The position numbers and the translations under genes are program-made. The notes beneath the pieces are model-generated. The model saw nothing but the letters and a program-made list of their open reading frames with translations. It made no database searches and was not told the origin of the DNA. This document shows, in pieces, positions 20,491-31,332 of a stretch of 64,000 bases of DNA (position 1 is the first letter of the stretch; every line of letters starts with the position of its first letter). Source of the DNA: Berberis thunbergii (lineage: Eukaryota; Streptophyta; Magnoliopsida; Ranunculales; Berberidaceae); assembly GCA_003290165.1 (NCBI GenBank), contig QNQO01000455.1:62001-126000 (forward strand). Reading direction: 5' to 3'.

Positions 20491-21389
20491 TTTATAACTT
20501 AGTACAGTTTACGAGTGATCTGTTGTAGATTGTGTAGTTCCAGTTGATATTGTTGTTGCAGCCATATAATATTGGTACAAGTTTAATGAATTTTCAACTC
20601 TTTAAACTCATCTTTGTGGTGTTTCTTCTGTCCAGTGGTTTAACCTTAAAATAGATTGCCATTCTCGTGCTCCTTGACTGAGGCATGCACATATGCAGTG
20701 GCCTTGACATATCTGTAGCCAATCTTCATCGTCTATAAGTTATTGTAAATATTAAAATTGATAAAGAATGATCTTGTTTCGTGTTTCAGGTTAGGTTTTC
20801 TCTGCACATACAGAACTTTCCATGTGAATCATCATCCAAAGTGTGCTTCAGCACCTGACACGCCTTCAATATTTCTCTACTCATAAGACATTTTCAAGAT
20901 GGTGCATTTTCAAAGGTTTTGTACTTCTTAGTTTGACGTCATTCTACGCATATTAGCTCGTGTTATAAGTTTGCTTTAGTTGTATGATATAGATTTCATG
21001 ACTTCAACTTGACTTTATAAATTATTGTGCGTCTATATAATGTAATATTTGTATTTTATTTTTAGGTTGAGGCCAATAACTCATGGCACAGTTTAGTTAT
21101 CCGTCGCTGTCGGCAGAACTCATATATATGCATTATTTGATTTTGTTATGTTAAACGTTAAACTACTTTCAGATTTGCATTAGCATCTGCATTGACTTGG
21201 GACTTGGAACTTGGGAGTAGTAGGTTTTTTGAAATAAACAACTGGGTAGGTCTTTTCTTGATTTAGATGCCATATACGGATATATTAATAGTTAATATAA
21301 CTTAAAAATGCACTTACCTCGCACTTGCCTCTTTGAGATTATTATTATTATTTAGTTGAACTTTGAATAAATTGGTATAAAATGTAGCG
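20491..21389. other. Spacer after LRR-RLK2 (3' UTR and AT-rich DNA)
   Basis: It holds the probable 3' UTR (poly-A-like AATATTGGTACAAGTTTAATGAA near 20570-20590) and AT-rich DNA. I see no gene or element with clear ends. Confidence 0.5.
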
Positions 21390-21543
21390 AAAGCTTGTAG
21401 AGAAGTGCTAAAGGTGTGATGGCTCAGTGGTTGAGCGGTGACGGATGGTATCACTAGCTCACAGGGTCGAACTCAGCCGGTGGCATTTGGGGTGGGAGGG
21501 GATAAGGGATTTAAAAAAAAAAAAAAAAAGCTTGTAGAGAAGT
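21390..21543 (+). mobile_element. tRNA-derived SINE with 17-bp target duplication
   Basis: The body 21407-21526 starts GCTAAAGGTGTGATGGCTCAG. It has an A-box-like TGGCTCAGTGGTTGAGCGG (21420-21438) and a B-box-like GGTCGAACTC (21466-21475), the internal RNA polymerase III promoter of a tRNA head, and ends in a ~17-nt A run. AAAGCTTGTAGAGAAGT flanks both sides (21390-21406, 21527-21543). A long perfect duplication plus a poly-A tail is the signature of LINE-assisted retroposition. Confidence 0.88.
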
Positions 21544-22065
21544 CTTTTAGCAGTTATTTTTTAGAGTTATAGTTGGTCAAATAAGGATGGCATTGACTTT
21601 AACGATCACTTATTGAACTCATTTTTCAGTATTAAGATGTAAAGTAACTGATGGTGAGCATGTAGAATATGTCAAACAAGGAACTCTAGAGACAATCTAT
21701 TGATGAAGATTTAACATATACATAAATATCGAAACAGGGGAATGTTTTCTTATTTTTCCTTCTCTATTTTGATCCTCCTATTGACCATCACCCTGTCTCT
21801 GTCTGTCTTGTTTTCGTTTTTTCTCTTCTCTTGAGTGTAGTTTGGGGTTGATTTAAGCAGTGGACTGAAGGAGGTAGGAAGTTGGCTGGAAGCTTCTGTA
21901 CTGAATATCTTATAAGGATGACTTAAGTTGGTAGACTTTTGTTATGGTTTACTAGTTCAACTTGACATTTAGTAGAGTGAACAGTGACATTTCCTTTCAT
22001 GATTATATACGTTTTAGTCCTCTTCATGCTCAATCCATCTTCATAATCAAAACATAGAAAAAAAA
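21544..22065. promoter_or_regulatory. Upstream region of GLR-A with TATA-like site
   Basis: No gene is seen. GATTATATACG at 22001-22011 is a TATA-like box about 60 bp before the ATG, with a pyrimidine-rich leader after it. The call rests on position only. Confidence 0.35.
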
Positions 22066-25000
22066 ATGGTGAACCATACTCTCTTCATCGTCTCTCTTTT
22101 ATGCTTAATTTCCATTAGGTTCTATCCTAGCTTTTGCATGGCTAACAATAGTAGTAGTGACAAGCTTGCGGCTTCTTTTGATGTTGGTGTCATTCTTGAT
22201 TTGAACTCACCCATTGGAAGGTTGGGGTGGAGTTGCATTTCCATGGCCATCTCAGATTTCTATGACACCCATCCCAGTTACAGGACTAAGTTGGCTCTTC
22301 AAGTAAGGGATTCACAAGGGGATAACGTCAAGGCAGCTTTTGCAGGTATTTATTTATATTCTTTGTTTTGTTTTCTAAGATTTCCCATTCCAGAACCTGA
22401 AGTAATTTTGAATTTGAAGATAGTCATGCTAAATAGTTATTTTATAACAAACGTTGAATATTGGGATGAAAAACTTAATTTACCTAATAACTTATTTACT
22501 ATTTGATCTGCCAAACATAACTTTTAGGACACTCACAGCTCAACATCAAAGAAGCAAATACCTTACAACCTTACCAAGCTGATCCCGTTGAACATAAAAA
22601 ATATCAAGACTATAACCTCTAAAGCAAGAATAAATGGTACATCAACAGCATATCTTCATCACTGTCATGAACACTCAACTGCAGCTGCATGTGGTATCTA
22701 TCCAAGAAAATTCTGCTTTTCTGCTCTTTTCAAACAGTCTGGAAATGGCATGGGGCAAGGGGTCTTATAACTTCTTCCCAACATTTGACCAGTTAGCAAT
22801 TCCACGATTCTAATCACTTGGTAGAACAACCATTTGTGTTATTGCCCATGCGGAAGAAGACTCCATATTCCTTTGGACCAACGGCGATGAAGAACACGGT
22901 TAATAGACTCCTCTTATGCATAAGAAACAATAATTAGGAAAAATAACTCATTTGTTTCCTTGACCATTGGTATTATTTTCTTTTGAATTTTCCACTGATC
23001 TTGGAAATGTGTGACCGTGTGAGTGGGTAAGTATTATCACCATAGTTTTAGTACACCATTATTTATTGTGTCAAAGTTCTTGTGGATTTAAGAACTTACT
23101 GTTTGTTAGGATACACATCTCCTCTGTTTGGTTATCTAATTTTAATCATATGCTATAATAAGAATTAGGGATGTCTTACACTGTGATATAGTCTTTTTAT
23201 GCTGTATCTGATTGCTTGAAATTTCTTATATTCTTATTGTTTCATAACATGCAGCTCTAGACCTACTAGAAAATGTACACGTACAAGCTATAATCGGCCC
23301 TCAAAAATCGAGAGAAACTGATTTTGTGATAGAACTTGGAGATAAAGCACAAGTACCAATCATGTCTTTCTCCGCCACAAGTCCTTCTCTTTCATTCCGT
23401 ACTCCATACTTCATCCGGGCAGCCCTGAATGACTCTTCACAGGTGAATGCCATAACTGCAATAGTTCGAGCTTTCAACTGGAGGGAATTTGTTCTTATCT
23501 ACGAAGATTCTGACTATGGGAGTGGGCTTGTACCATATTTGATTGACTCATGTGATGAAATAGAGGCTCAGATTTCCTATAGAAGTGTTGTATCTCTTTC
23601 AGCCACAGATGATCAAATCCTTGAAGAGCTCTATAAGTTGATGGCAATGCCTTCTAGGACTTTTGTGGTGCACATGACGAGTTCTATTGGAGCCCGATTT
23701 TTATCAAAAGCGAAACAAGTGGGAATGATGAGTGATGGGTATGTATGGATTATCACAGATGGATTTATGAATGTCTTAGGTTCCATGGATAGTTCTGTCA
23801 TTGCATCAATGCAGGGAGTCTTAGGCGTAAAACCATTTACTAAAAAATCAACTGAGTTGAGTGCTTTCACGGTTAGATGGAGAAAGAAGTTTCGACAAGA
23901 TTATCCCGATGTTGAAATAGCTGAGCTGAACATTTTTGGGCTATGGGCATATGATGCTGTTTGGGCACTGGCTTTGGCTGCAGAAGAAGTTGGTGTAATA
24001 AATTCTAGAGACAGAAATACTAGACCTGCAAATAATCTGACTATAGGGACATCTCTAAATGGAGCGAAGCTTCTTGACGCTCTCTTAAAAACTAGGTTCA
24101 AAGGATTAAGTGGCAACTTCCATTTTGTTGACGGACAATTGCAGTCATCGATGTTTGAGATACTCAATGTTATAGGGAAAGGGGAGAGGAACATTGGGTA
24201 TTGGACACCTGAATGTGGAATTTTACGGGAATTGAATTTAACTTGTGATCATGCATACACAACTTCGATGACTAATTTCAGAAGCATCATTTGGCCTGGA
24301 GAATCTATGGTTGTGCCCAAAGGTTGGGTGGTTCCAAATACTGGTAAAAAATTAAGGATTGGAGTTCCTAAGAAAGGTGGATTTAATCAATTTGTGCGGG
24401 TGGATCATGATCCTTACACTAATAGAACAACTACTGGTGGGTACATCATAGAATTTTTCAATGCAGTCATGGACGCATTGCCATACCCCATAGCATATGA
24501 GTTTGTTCCATTTGAGAATGCAGATGGTTCCACTGCTGGGAGTTACAATGATTTGGTCTACCAAGTGTATCTTCAGGTGAGTTTTATTTCAGAGTGTGAA
24601 AGTTAATCTTGTTTTTTATACACTTAACGTCTTTTATGATCTCTTTAAATTTTATTTTTTTTATTTACTATTTTTTAAGTTTTTTGAAACAGAAATACGA
24701 TGCTGTTGTTGGAGATACAACGATCACAGCCAATAGATCCTTATACGCAGACTTCACATTGCCTTATACAGAAGGAGGGGTGGCAATGATGGTACCAATT
24801 AAATTTGAGGATAGGAAGAGTGCATGGATATTCTTGAAGCCTCTCACAAAGGATCTCTGGCTGATTAGTGGAGCATTCTTCATTCTCACAGGCTTCGTGA
24901 TTTGGGCTCTTGAGCATCGAATTAACGACGCTTTTCGGGGTCCACCTTCTCAACATATTGGAATGATCTTCTGGTTCCCATTTTCTACTCTTGTTTTTGC

Positions 25001-26256
25001 ACACAGTCAGTAATCATCTCCCTTTTGGAACTCTCTCTATATATATATATGTCCTTATTAGTTGATAAACCTTTTGTTATGCAGAACATTTGTTACATCC
25101 GTATAAATATCAATTAGAATGTTGATCAAAATTTGTTTTTGCAGGAGAAAGAGTGGTAAGTAACATGACACGCTTCGTCGTGATCGTTTGGATTTTTGTG
25201 GTGCTGATTTTGAATTCGAGCTACACAGCGAGCTTGTCTTCAATGCTGACGGTGCAAAAGCTTCTGCCTGCTGTCACAAGCGTCCAAGAGCTTGTGAAGA
25301 ATGGAGATTATGTTGGATTCCAACAAGGATCCTTCATCCAGGAGCTTCTCAAGTTGCATAAATTTGATGAGTCCAAGCTTAGGCCCTTCAACTCTTATGA
25401 GGAGTTAGACGAAGCTCTACAGAAGGGGAGTCAAGATGGTGGCATCTCAGCATTCTTCGATGTGATGTCATACGTTAAGCTCTTCGTTTCGAAAAACTGT
25501 GACAAGTACACCATAGTTGGCCCTACACACAAGACTGAAGGATTTGGATTTGTAAGTCTCTCTTCCTTCCATATAATAATCGTAACTAGTAATTCAAAAT
25601 TAATTTGACAATTGACGTCTCGCTATTGACTAGTGCTTTGATTGTTCAAACATGCGACAAATGACAAATGCAACTGTGACGATATTCTAACAGTCCAAAC
25701 GTTTTTACAGGTTTTCCCAAGAGGCTCTCCTTTGGTGCCTGACGTTTCTAGAGCGATCTTGAACGTAACAGAAGGAGGCAAGCTTATGGATATTGATCGA
25801 GCTTGGTTTGAGTTTGAGAACGCTTGTTCTGAACCCGGGAATAATGTTGTGTCCAGTAGCCTAAACTTTGCCAGCTTCCGCGGTCTCTTCATTATCACTG
25901 GAACTGTTTCAGGTTTCGCCTTACTTGTGTTCTTAATAGTCTTCTTTTACAAGCACAAGCATATTCTAACCATGTCCGACTCTGAGAACTCACTTCGAGT
26001 AAGATTAAAAACAATGTTCGGACAGTTTGATGAGAAAGACCCATCATCCTATCGTTACAAAAAGGGGGATATCAATAGAGGGCGATCAAATGAAGTGAGA
26101 GATTTTGAAGCTTCCCCAATCAGCATCAGTAGCATATCAACTTATAATGTTGGGAACCTTTCTCCGATGGAAGTGACTGTGTCGAGTGATCTTGAGGACC
26201 CACCATCAGATTTGCCTGCCGTAGAAGAGATGGTTGATGTGAGACTTTCAGATTGA
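22066..26256 (+). CDS. GLR-A, glutamate receptor-like channel, intact, five exons
   Basis: Amino-acid-gated cation channel of the plant GLR family, expected in the plasma membrane. Exons 22066-22345, 23255-24576, 24693-25005, 25145-25551 and 25711-26256 all have GT/AG borders and join without a frame break (2868 nt, 955 aa), the normal GLR length. Signal peptide ~1-25; amino-terminal periplasmic-binding-like domain ~36-435; ligand-binding lobe S1 ~454-589, with the conserved Arg in TANRSLYADFTLPY; M1 ~590-610; pore loop FWFPFSTLVFAH ~625-638; M3 with SYTASLSS ~646-672; lobe S2; M4 ~833-855; ~100-residue cytoplasmic tail. The family D-E-x-P-Y element of S2 reads FDVMSY, an unusual loss of the Glu. 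The start is the only ATG before the leader. It most resembles clade II GLRs. It heads a tandem GLR array. Confidence 0.92.
22346..23254 (+). other. Intron 1 of GLR-A
   Basis: The 909-bp intron runs from AG/GTATTT to CATGCAG/CTC, a phase-1 junction inside AFA-ALDLL. AT-rich; no insertion or RNA gene recognised. Confidence 0.8.
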
Positions 26257-27496
26257 TTGATATATAATTTCTGATAGCTATATTCATCATTAACTATTTC
26301 TAAATTTTTTTGTATTGGATGCTCGGTTGATCTAACGTAAAACACAAGAAAAAGTAGCATTGTAAATAGCATCTGTGAAGAGCAAATTGTAAAGGAATTC
26401 AGGATTTTATTGACTTGAAGATGATTCTATAATTGGATTTTGTCATCATCGAGTTTATGACTTGCAAAAAGTGTGAATAGTGTTAATGTTGTATGGGGTG
26501 TACCGAGAGACCTCCTACATATTATCTCCTAATTGCAATATTGTCCCCAACTTAGACACGGTTTTTACAATTAGGGTTCAACTGCTCCCAAAAGGCCTTC
26601 TTGCTCATGAGCCAATCACTTGACGAGCCTCATTACTAGATGTGGGACTTAACTTGTTCAATTCAAGCCAACATCTCTCTAACCACCTGCAACTCCAAAA
26701 CTATGTTTTGTCTGTAACCAGAGATGGTCTTACCGCCTCTGACTTTCTTTACAGTGCATATGGAAACTCTCAACTCATTTCAAATTAAAGTTTTCAATCA
26801 TATTTTATTTTAGTCTACGTAATTAGCAGGAACTATTCTGGCACCATCCCAAGCTAAATTGTTGTTTCCATAGCATTACCATGGGAAAAAAGAAATTAAA
26901 CAAACAAATCAAACTACTCATAAATCGTAATGTGATCGCTGAAATATAATATGAGGGACATTTTCCCTTGGCCTCCTTGGTGTTGTTTTTCTTCCATAAA
27001 AATCCTTAATGCATCTTTTAGTTCTGCTTGACAAATCCATCACCATGCTTTTGGACTTCCTTGCTGCCTGAGCATTATTCTTACCATGCTCCTACAATAT
27101 TGAGAAATATATCTCACTAAAAAGAACTCTAAAGATTCAATTCTGAAAAGTGAAAAAAATGCAGTTTGAATCTGTGCATCAAATACCTTGTTAAGACTGT
27201 CAATCAAACATATCCACATGGAGTTTGTTTAGCTTTCTGAACATTGTTTTACTTCACTTTGGAAGTTATTTAATTCATTCCTACATATAAGTCGGATTTG
27301 AGACTTGGGACATAATGTCAGAGTCAATTTATCGAAATAATTAGTGAACAAATTAACAAGAGTAAGCCATTACATGAAACATTTGATTCAAGAAACCTAG
27401 TGAAACAAGGAAAACGTCGGTTATATTTCATTTTGGTCACTTCAAGCCTGTTATGGGTCTCCCTTGAATGCAAGAACATAAAATCCAACAAAACGC
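26257..27496. other. Spacer downstream of GLR-A
   Basis: It begins with the GLR-A 3' UTR. The stretch 26484-26700 (GTGTACCGAGAGACCTCC, then GATGTGGGACTTAAC) resembles decayed LTR sequence seen widely in plants, but no second copy or ends are visible. No gene seen. Confidence 0.4.
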
Positions 27497-28747
27497 ATAA
27501 GCAATTCCCAAAGGAACAATAATTTACCAGTGAATACTCTCATCGCTGGATCTTTCAATAGCCTGTGCTCTTATTGTTTGATCCATTTAGAATTTCATTT
27601 GCTTCAACTTACATCATCAGCCTTTCCTTCTGATCCACTAGAACAAAGAACAAAAAAAATGTAATCCAAATTAGCTCATCATTGGTCAATTTTTTTTGTT
27701 ATAAATTCTAGTTTTTTTTATTTAATTTGGCCACCCATTAGTCCATTTTGAGTTTCACGACACTTTCTTGTTTGTTTTTCAAAAATTATGAAAACCAATG
27801 TGGCAAAACATAAAACCGTGAGAGCCGGGTCATACTCCCTGTTCTGCACCCTAGATAGTCTTTGTTGGAAATATAAATACTGCAAATTAAAACAGGAATG
27901 AAGTTACCAATTTTCTTGGGTTGAGTTGCGGACTAGGTTGCTCTCTTTAAGACGTTTTGCGGCTCTGGCCAAAATTGTGCAAGCAGACTGAAAGCCCCGT
28001 CGTCCCCAAGATAAAACAGCCCAGAATTCTGTATCTGTCTCGTTCAATCACAATCACATACACTGTTGACGAACGAAATTCTATTCACCCTTAACTTCCT
28101 ATTGCTCGGAATCACAAAATCAATGAATAAAAAACTATCTGAAATATGAATTGTTTACTAAAAACAAAACTCTTAAAGTAGAACTCTGGAAGCTAAACAA
28201 AACTCTTAAAAATAGAACTCTGGAAGCTATTGCGTTTTTTCTCTAAAACAAAAACTCTCTGAGAATTGAAAGACTGAATTGTGATAATGTATTTCGATAT
28301 TAAATTAACCCAGAGTTTGATTGTATTGGCGGCAGAAATCGAGGAAAGAATGAGGGAAAAATCGTGGGGGGCGTGGGAGAGAAGACTCGACTGAGTCTTC
28401 TCTGACTCAGTCTTCTTCTCTTCAGCAAATAAGATATATATATTTTTTAAATAAAAATTTCAGCAAAAGAATGGTTTAATCTCGAAATGACCCGACCCGA
28501 CCCAACTCAGCTCGTCCGGCCTGCCGGACGGCAACGCGCGCATGTGGAGTGGACCAACATTGGTCTAACTCTCCCCTCCTTCACAAAAGTGTGGGTACCC
28601 CTTGGGGTCCAAGCCCAAGTCCAAACACTCTCCTTATTAACTCATCCACAATGAGTTACATAGAAGATATAAGACTAAATAATAGAGAGAGAGTCTCAAA
28701 GTTCAAAAACCATTTTTATTTTAAAATTCAAACTCATTTCTTCAACA
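27497..28747. repeat. Segmental direct repeat, copy 1 (partner 29943-31332)
   Basis: From GCATAAGCAATTCCCAAAGG to CATTTCTTCAACA this matches 29943-31332 at high identity with small indels. The only large difference is a MITE in copy 2. Its last ~205 bp is a Copia-C LTR. Both copies share a possible minus-strand exon (27917-28045). Confidence 0.85.
28543..28747 (-). repeat. Copia-C 3' LTR (minus orientation)
   Basis: Read on the minus strand it starts TGTTGAAGAAATGAG and ends CCACTCCACA. A PPT-like AAGTGGTGGAT (complement of 28748-28758) precedes it on that strand, and RNase H codons lie further upstream (29291-29960). A second copy is at 30939-31332. Confidence 0.75.
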
Positions 28748-29290
28748 ATCCACCACTTGAATTAAAAAAAAAACATTTCTTCATCGAGAAATTTATAATT
28801 ATAAGGTTGTGCATAAGCAAAAGTGTTTTTCAACTTGAACTCTTGCGTAGTGTTCATGATTTAGATTATACTAGAGTAACTTGTAGTTTTGAACTCTATC
28901 TCTAACAAAATTACACGCACAACCTTACTAGGGTGAAGTCTAAAAAAGCCTGTGCTTTAAGGCCATGCACGTATATCCCAGTATAGTGAAGGCTCTAGGA
29001 ATTTTGCCCACAAATTCCATAAGAAGCGGCCATACTTCCACAATCACTTAGGTGAGTCTATCAAGAGTACTCCTGTAGCTAAGTACTCCACTCCACATAG
29101 AGTATAGATCTTATTAAGAGTTTTTAAGTTATCCTGCTATCGCTTCAGGAACTCATGCTTCATTCTAGGAATGGAGTTACTATTAGGTCAGTATGATTCA
29201 CTTCATGTCATTCACAACTTGTTATTACCCATTGAACCTATTTCTTGGGATCTCCAGTCTATAGGTTGGATTACCATCATGAATAACTCA
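28748..29290 (-). other. Copia-C 3' untranslated region
   Basis: AT-rich sequence between the RNase H stop and the PPT/LTR on the minus strand. No gene. Confidence 0.5.
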
Positions 29291-29960
29291 TCAATCTAAG
29301 GGCATAAGTCTCATTCCATTTGAGGTTTTGAAAACCTTCTCTCTAGCTAATCCTTTGGTCAAAGGATCAACCAAGTTCTCATCAGTACGTACATGGTCCA
29401 CTCTCACAACACCAGTGGATAGAAACTCTCTAACAGTAATGTGCTTATGATGTATTTGTCGTCTCTTGCCGTTATAATAATGGTTTTGTATCTTTGCAAT
29501 AACCGCAGTACTATCGCAATGGATCAAGATAACTGGTATCAGTCTTTCCCATAGAGGGATCTCTGCTAGCATGTTTCTTAACCAACCTGCTTCCTCACTA
29601 CCCGTGGCTAGTGCTATCATCTTTGACTCCATCGTGGACTGTGCCAGAATAGTCTGTTTCTTTGATTTCCAAGAAACAACTCCACCAGCTATAGCCACTG
29701 GTGGCTTTAGAGTCATCTGAGAGGGTGTTCCAATCAGCATCGCTATATCCTTCAAGGACAGCGGGAAACTTCTGATAGTGTAATCCAAGGTTCTTAGTCC
29801 TCTTTAGGTACCTCATGACCATTTCAATAGCATGCCAATGTTTTATACTAGGTCTACTGGTAAATTTGCATAGTAGTCCCACAACATAAGCTATGTCGGG
29901 CCTAGTGCAATCGGTAACATATCGTAGGCTACCAACGATGCTCGCATAAGCAATTCCCAA
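29291..29960 (-). pseudogene. Copia-C RNase H domain, frameshifted
   Basis: Minus-strand translation in two frames: IAYASIVGSLRYV, CTRPDIAYVVGLLCKFTSRP, HWHAIEMVMRYLKRTKNLGL and EGYSDADWNTLSDDSKATSG (RNase H Asp), then VVSWKSKKQTILAQSTMESK, IHCDSTAVIAKIQNHYYNGK and DPLTKGLAREKVFKTSNGM. One frameshift near 29690 separates them. This is the C-terminal part of a copia pol. It begins abruptly at 29960, where copy 2 of the segmental repeat starts. Confidence 0.88.
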
Positions 29961-31332
29961 AGGAACAATAATTTTCCAGTGAATACTCTCATCGTTGGAT
30001 CTTTCAACAGCCTGTGCTCTTATTTTTTGATCGATTTAGAATTTCATTTGCTTCAACTTACACCCTCAGCCTTTCCTTCTGATCCACCAGAACAAAGAAC
30101 AAAAAAAATGTAATCCAAATTAGCTCATCATTGGTCGATTTTTTTTGTTATAAATTCTAGTTTTTTATTTAATTTGGCCACCCATTAGTCCATTTTGAGT
30201 TTCACGGCACTTTCTTGTTTGTTTTTCAAAAATTATGAAAACCAGTGTAGCAAAACATAAAACCGTGAGAGCCGGGTCATACTCTCTGTTCTGCACCCTA
30301 GATAGTCTTTGTTGGAAATATAAATACTGCAAATTAAAACAGGAATGAAGTTACCAATTTTCTTGAGTTGATTCGCGGACTATGTCGCTCTCTTTAAGAC
30401 GTTTCGCGGCTCTGCCCAAAATTGTGCAAGCAGTCTGAAAGCCCCGTCGTCCCCAGGATAAAACAACCCATAATTCTGTATCTGTCTCATTCAATCAATC
30501 ACATGCACTATTGACGAAGAATTCTATTCACCCTTAACTTCCTATTGCTCGGAATCACGAAATCAATGAATAAAAAACTCTATGAAATATGAATTGTTTA
30601 CTAAAAACAAAACTCTTAAAGTAGAACTCTAGAAGCTAAACAAAACTCTTAAAAATAGAACTCTGGAAGCTATTGCGTTTTTTCTCTAAAACAAAAACTC
30701 TCTGAGAATTGAATGAGTGAATTGTGAAAATGTATTTCGATATTAAATTAACCCAGAAGTTCGATTGTATTGGCGGCGAAAATCGCGGAGAGAATCAGGG
30801 AAAAACCGTGGGGGCGTGGGAGAGAAGACTAGGTCTTCTTCTTTCAGGAAATAAGATATTTTTTTTAAAATAAAAATTTCATCAAAAACAATGGTTTAAT
30901 CTTGAAATGACCCGACCAGACTCGCTGGCCGGTGCGTGCGTGGAGTGGACCAACATTGGTCTAACTCTCCCCTCCTTCACAAAAGTGTGGGTACCCCATG
31001 GGGTACAAGCCCAAGTCCAAACACTCTCCTTATTAACTCCTTCACAATGAGTTACATAGAAAATATGAGACTAAACAAAAATTCTACGATGCTTGGTCTG
31101 GCATGCCTGGATGGTACCAGGCACGTGCCTTTTCCCCGTTTTTTTTTAGTTCAAATCAGATTCCTTTTTTTTTATCCAAACCATTCATGTGACTGGTACC
31201 ATGCGGTGCACGTGTCTGATACCATCCAGGCATGCCAGACCAGGTACCGTCTTACTCTCAAATAATAGAGAGAGAGAGTTTCAAAGTTCAAAAACCATTT
31301 TTATTTTAAAATTCAAACTCATTTTTTCAACA
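29943..31332. repeat. Segmental direct repeat, copy 2
   Basis: Partner of 27497-28747 (see there). It joins Copia-C pol sequence at CGCATAAGCAATTCC, a word present both in the RNase H codons (G-I-A-Y-A) and at the start of copy 1, so the junction has ~15 bp of microhomology. It ends with a copy of the Copia-C LTR (30939-31332) that carries a MITE insertion. Confidence 0.85.
31074..31258. mobile_element. MITE inside the second Copia-C LTR
   Basis: The inverted repeats GGTCTGGCATGCCTGGATGG (31097) and CCATCCAGGCATGCCAGACC (31223-31242) are ~37-bp arms around an AT-rich core. The matching LTR at 28543-28747 lacks the segment, so it is an insertion. The exact ends and target duplication were not resolved; CTAAA/CTCAAA is the best guess. 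Confidence 0.72.
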
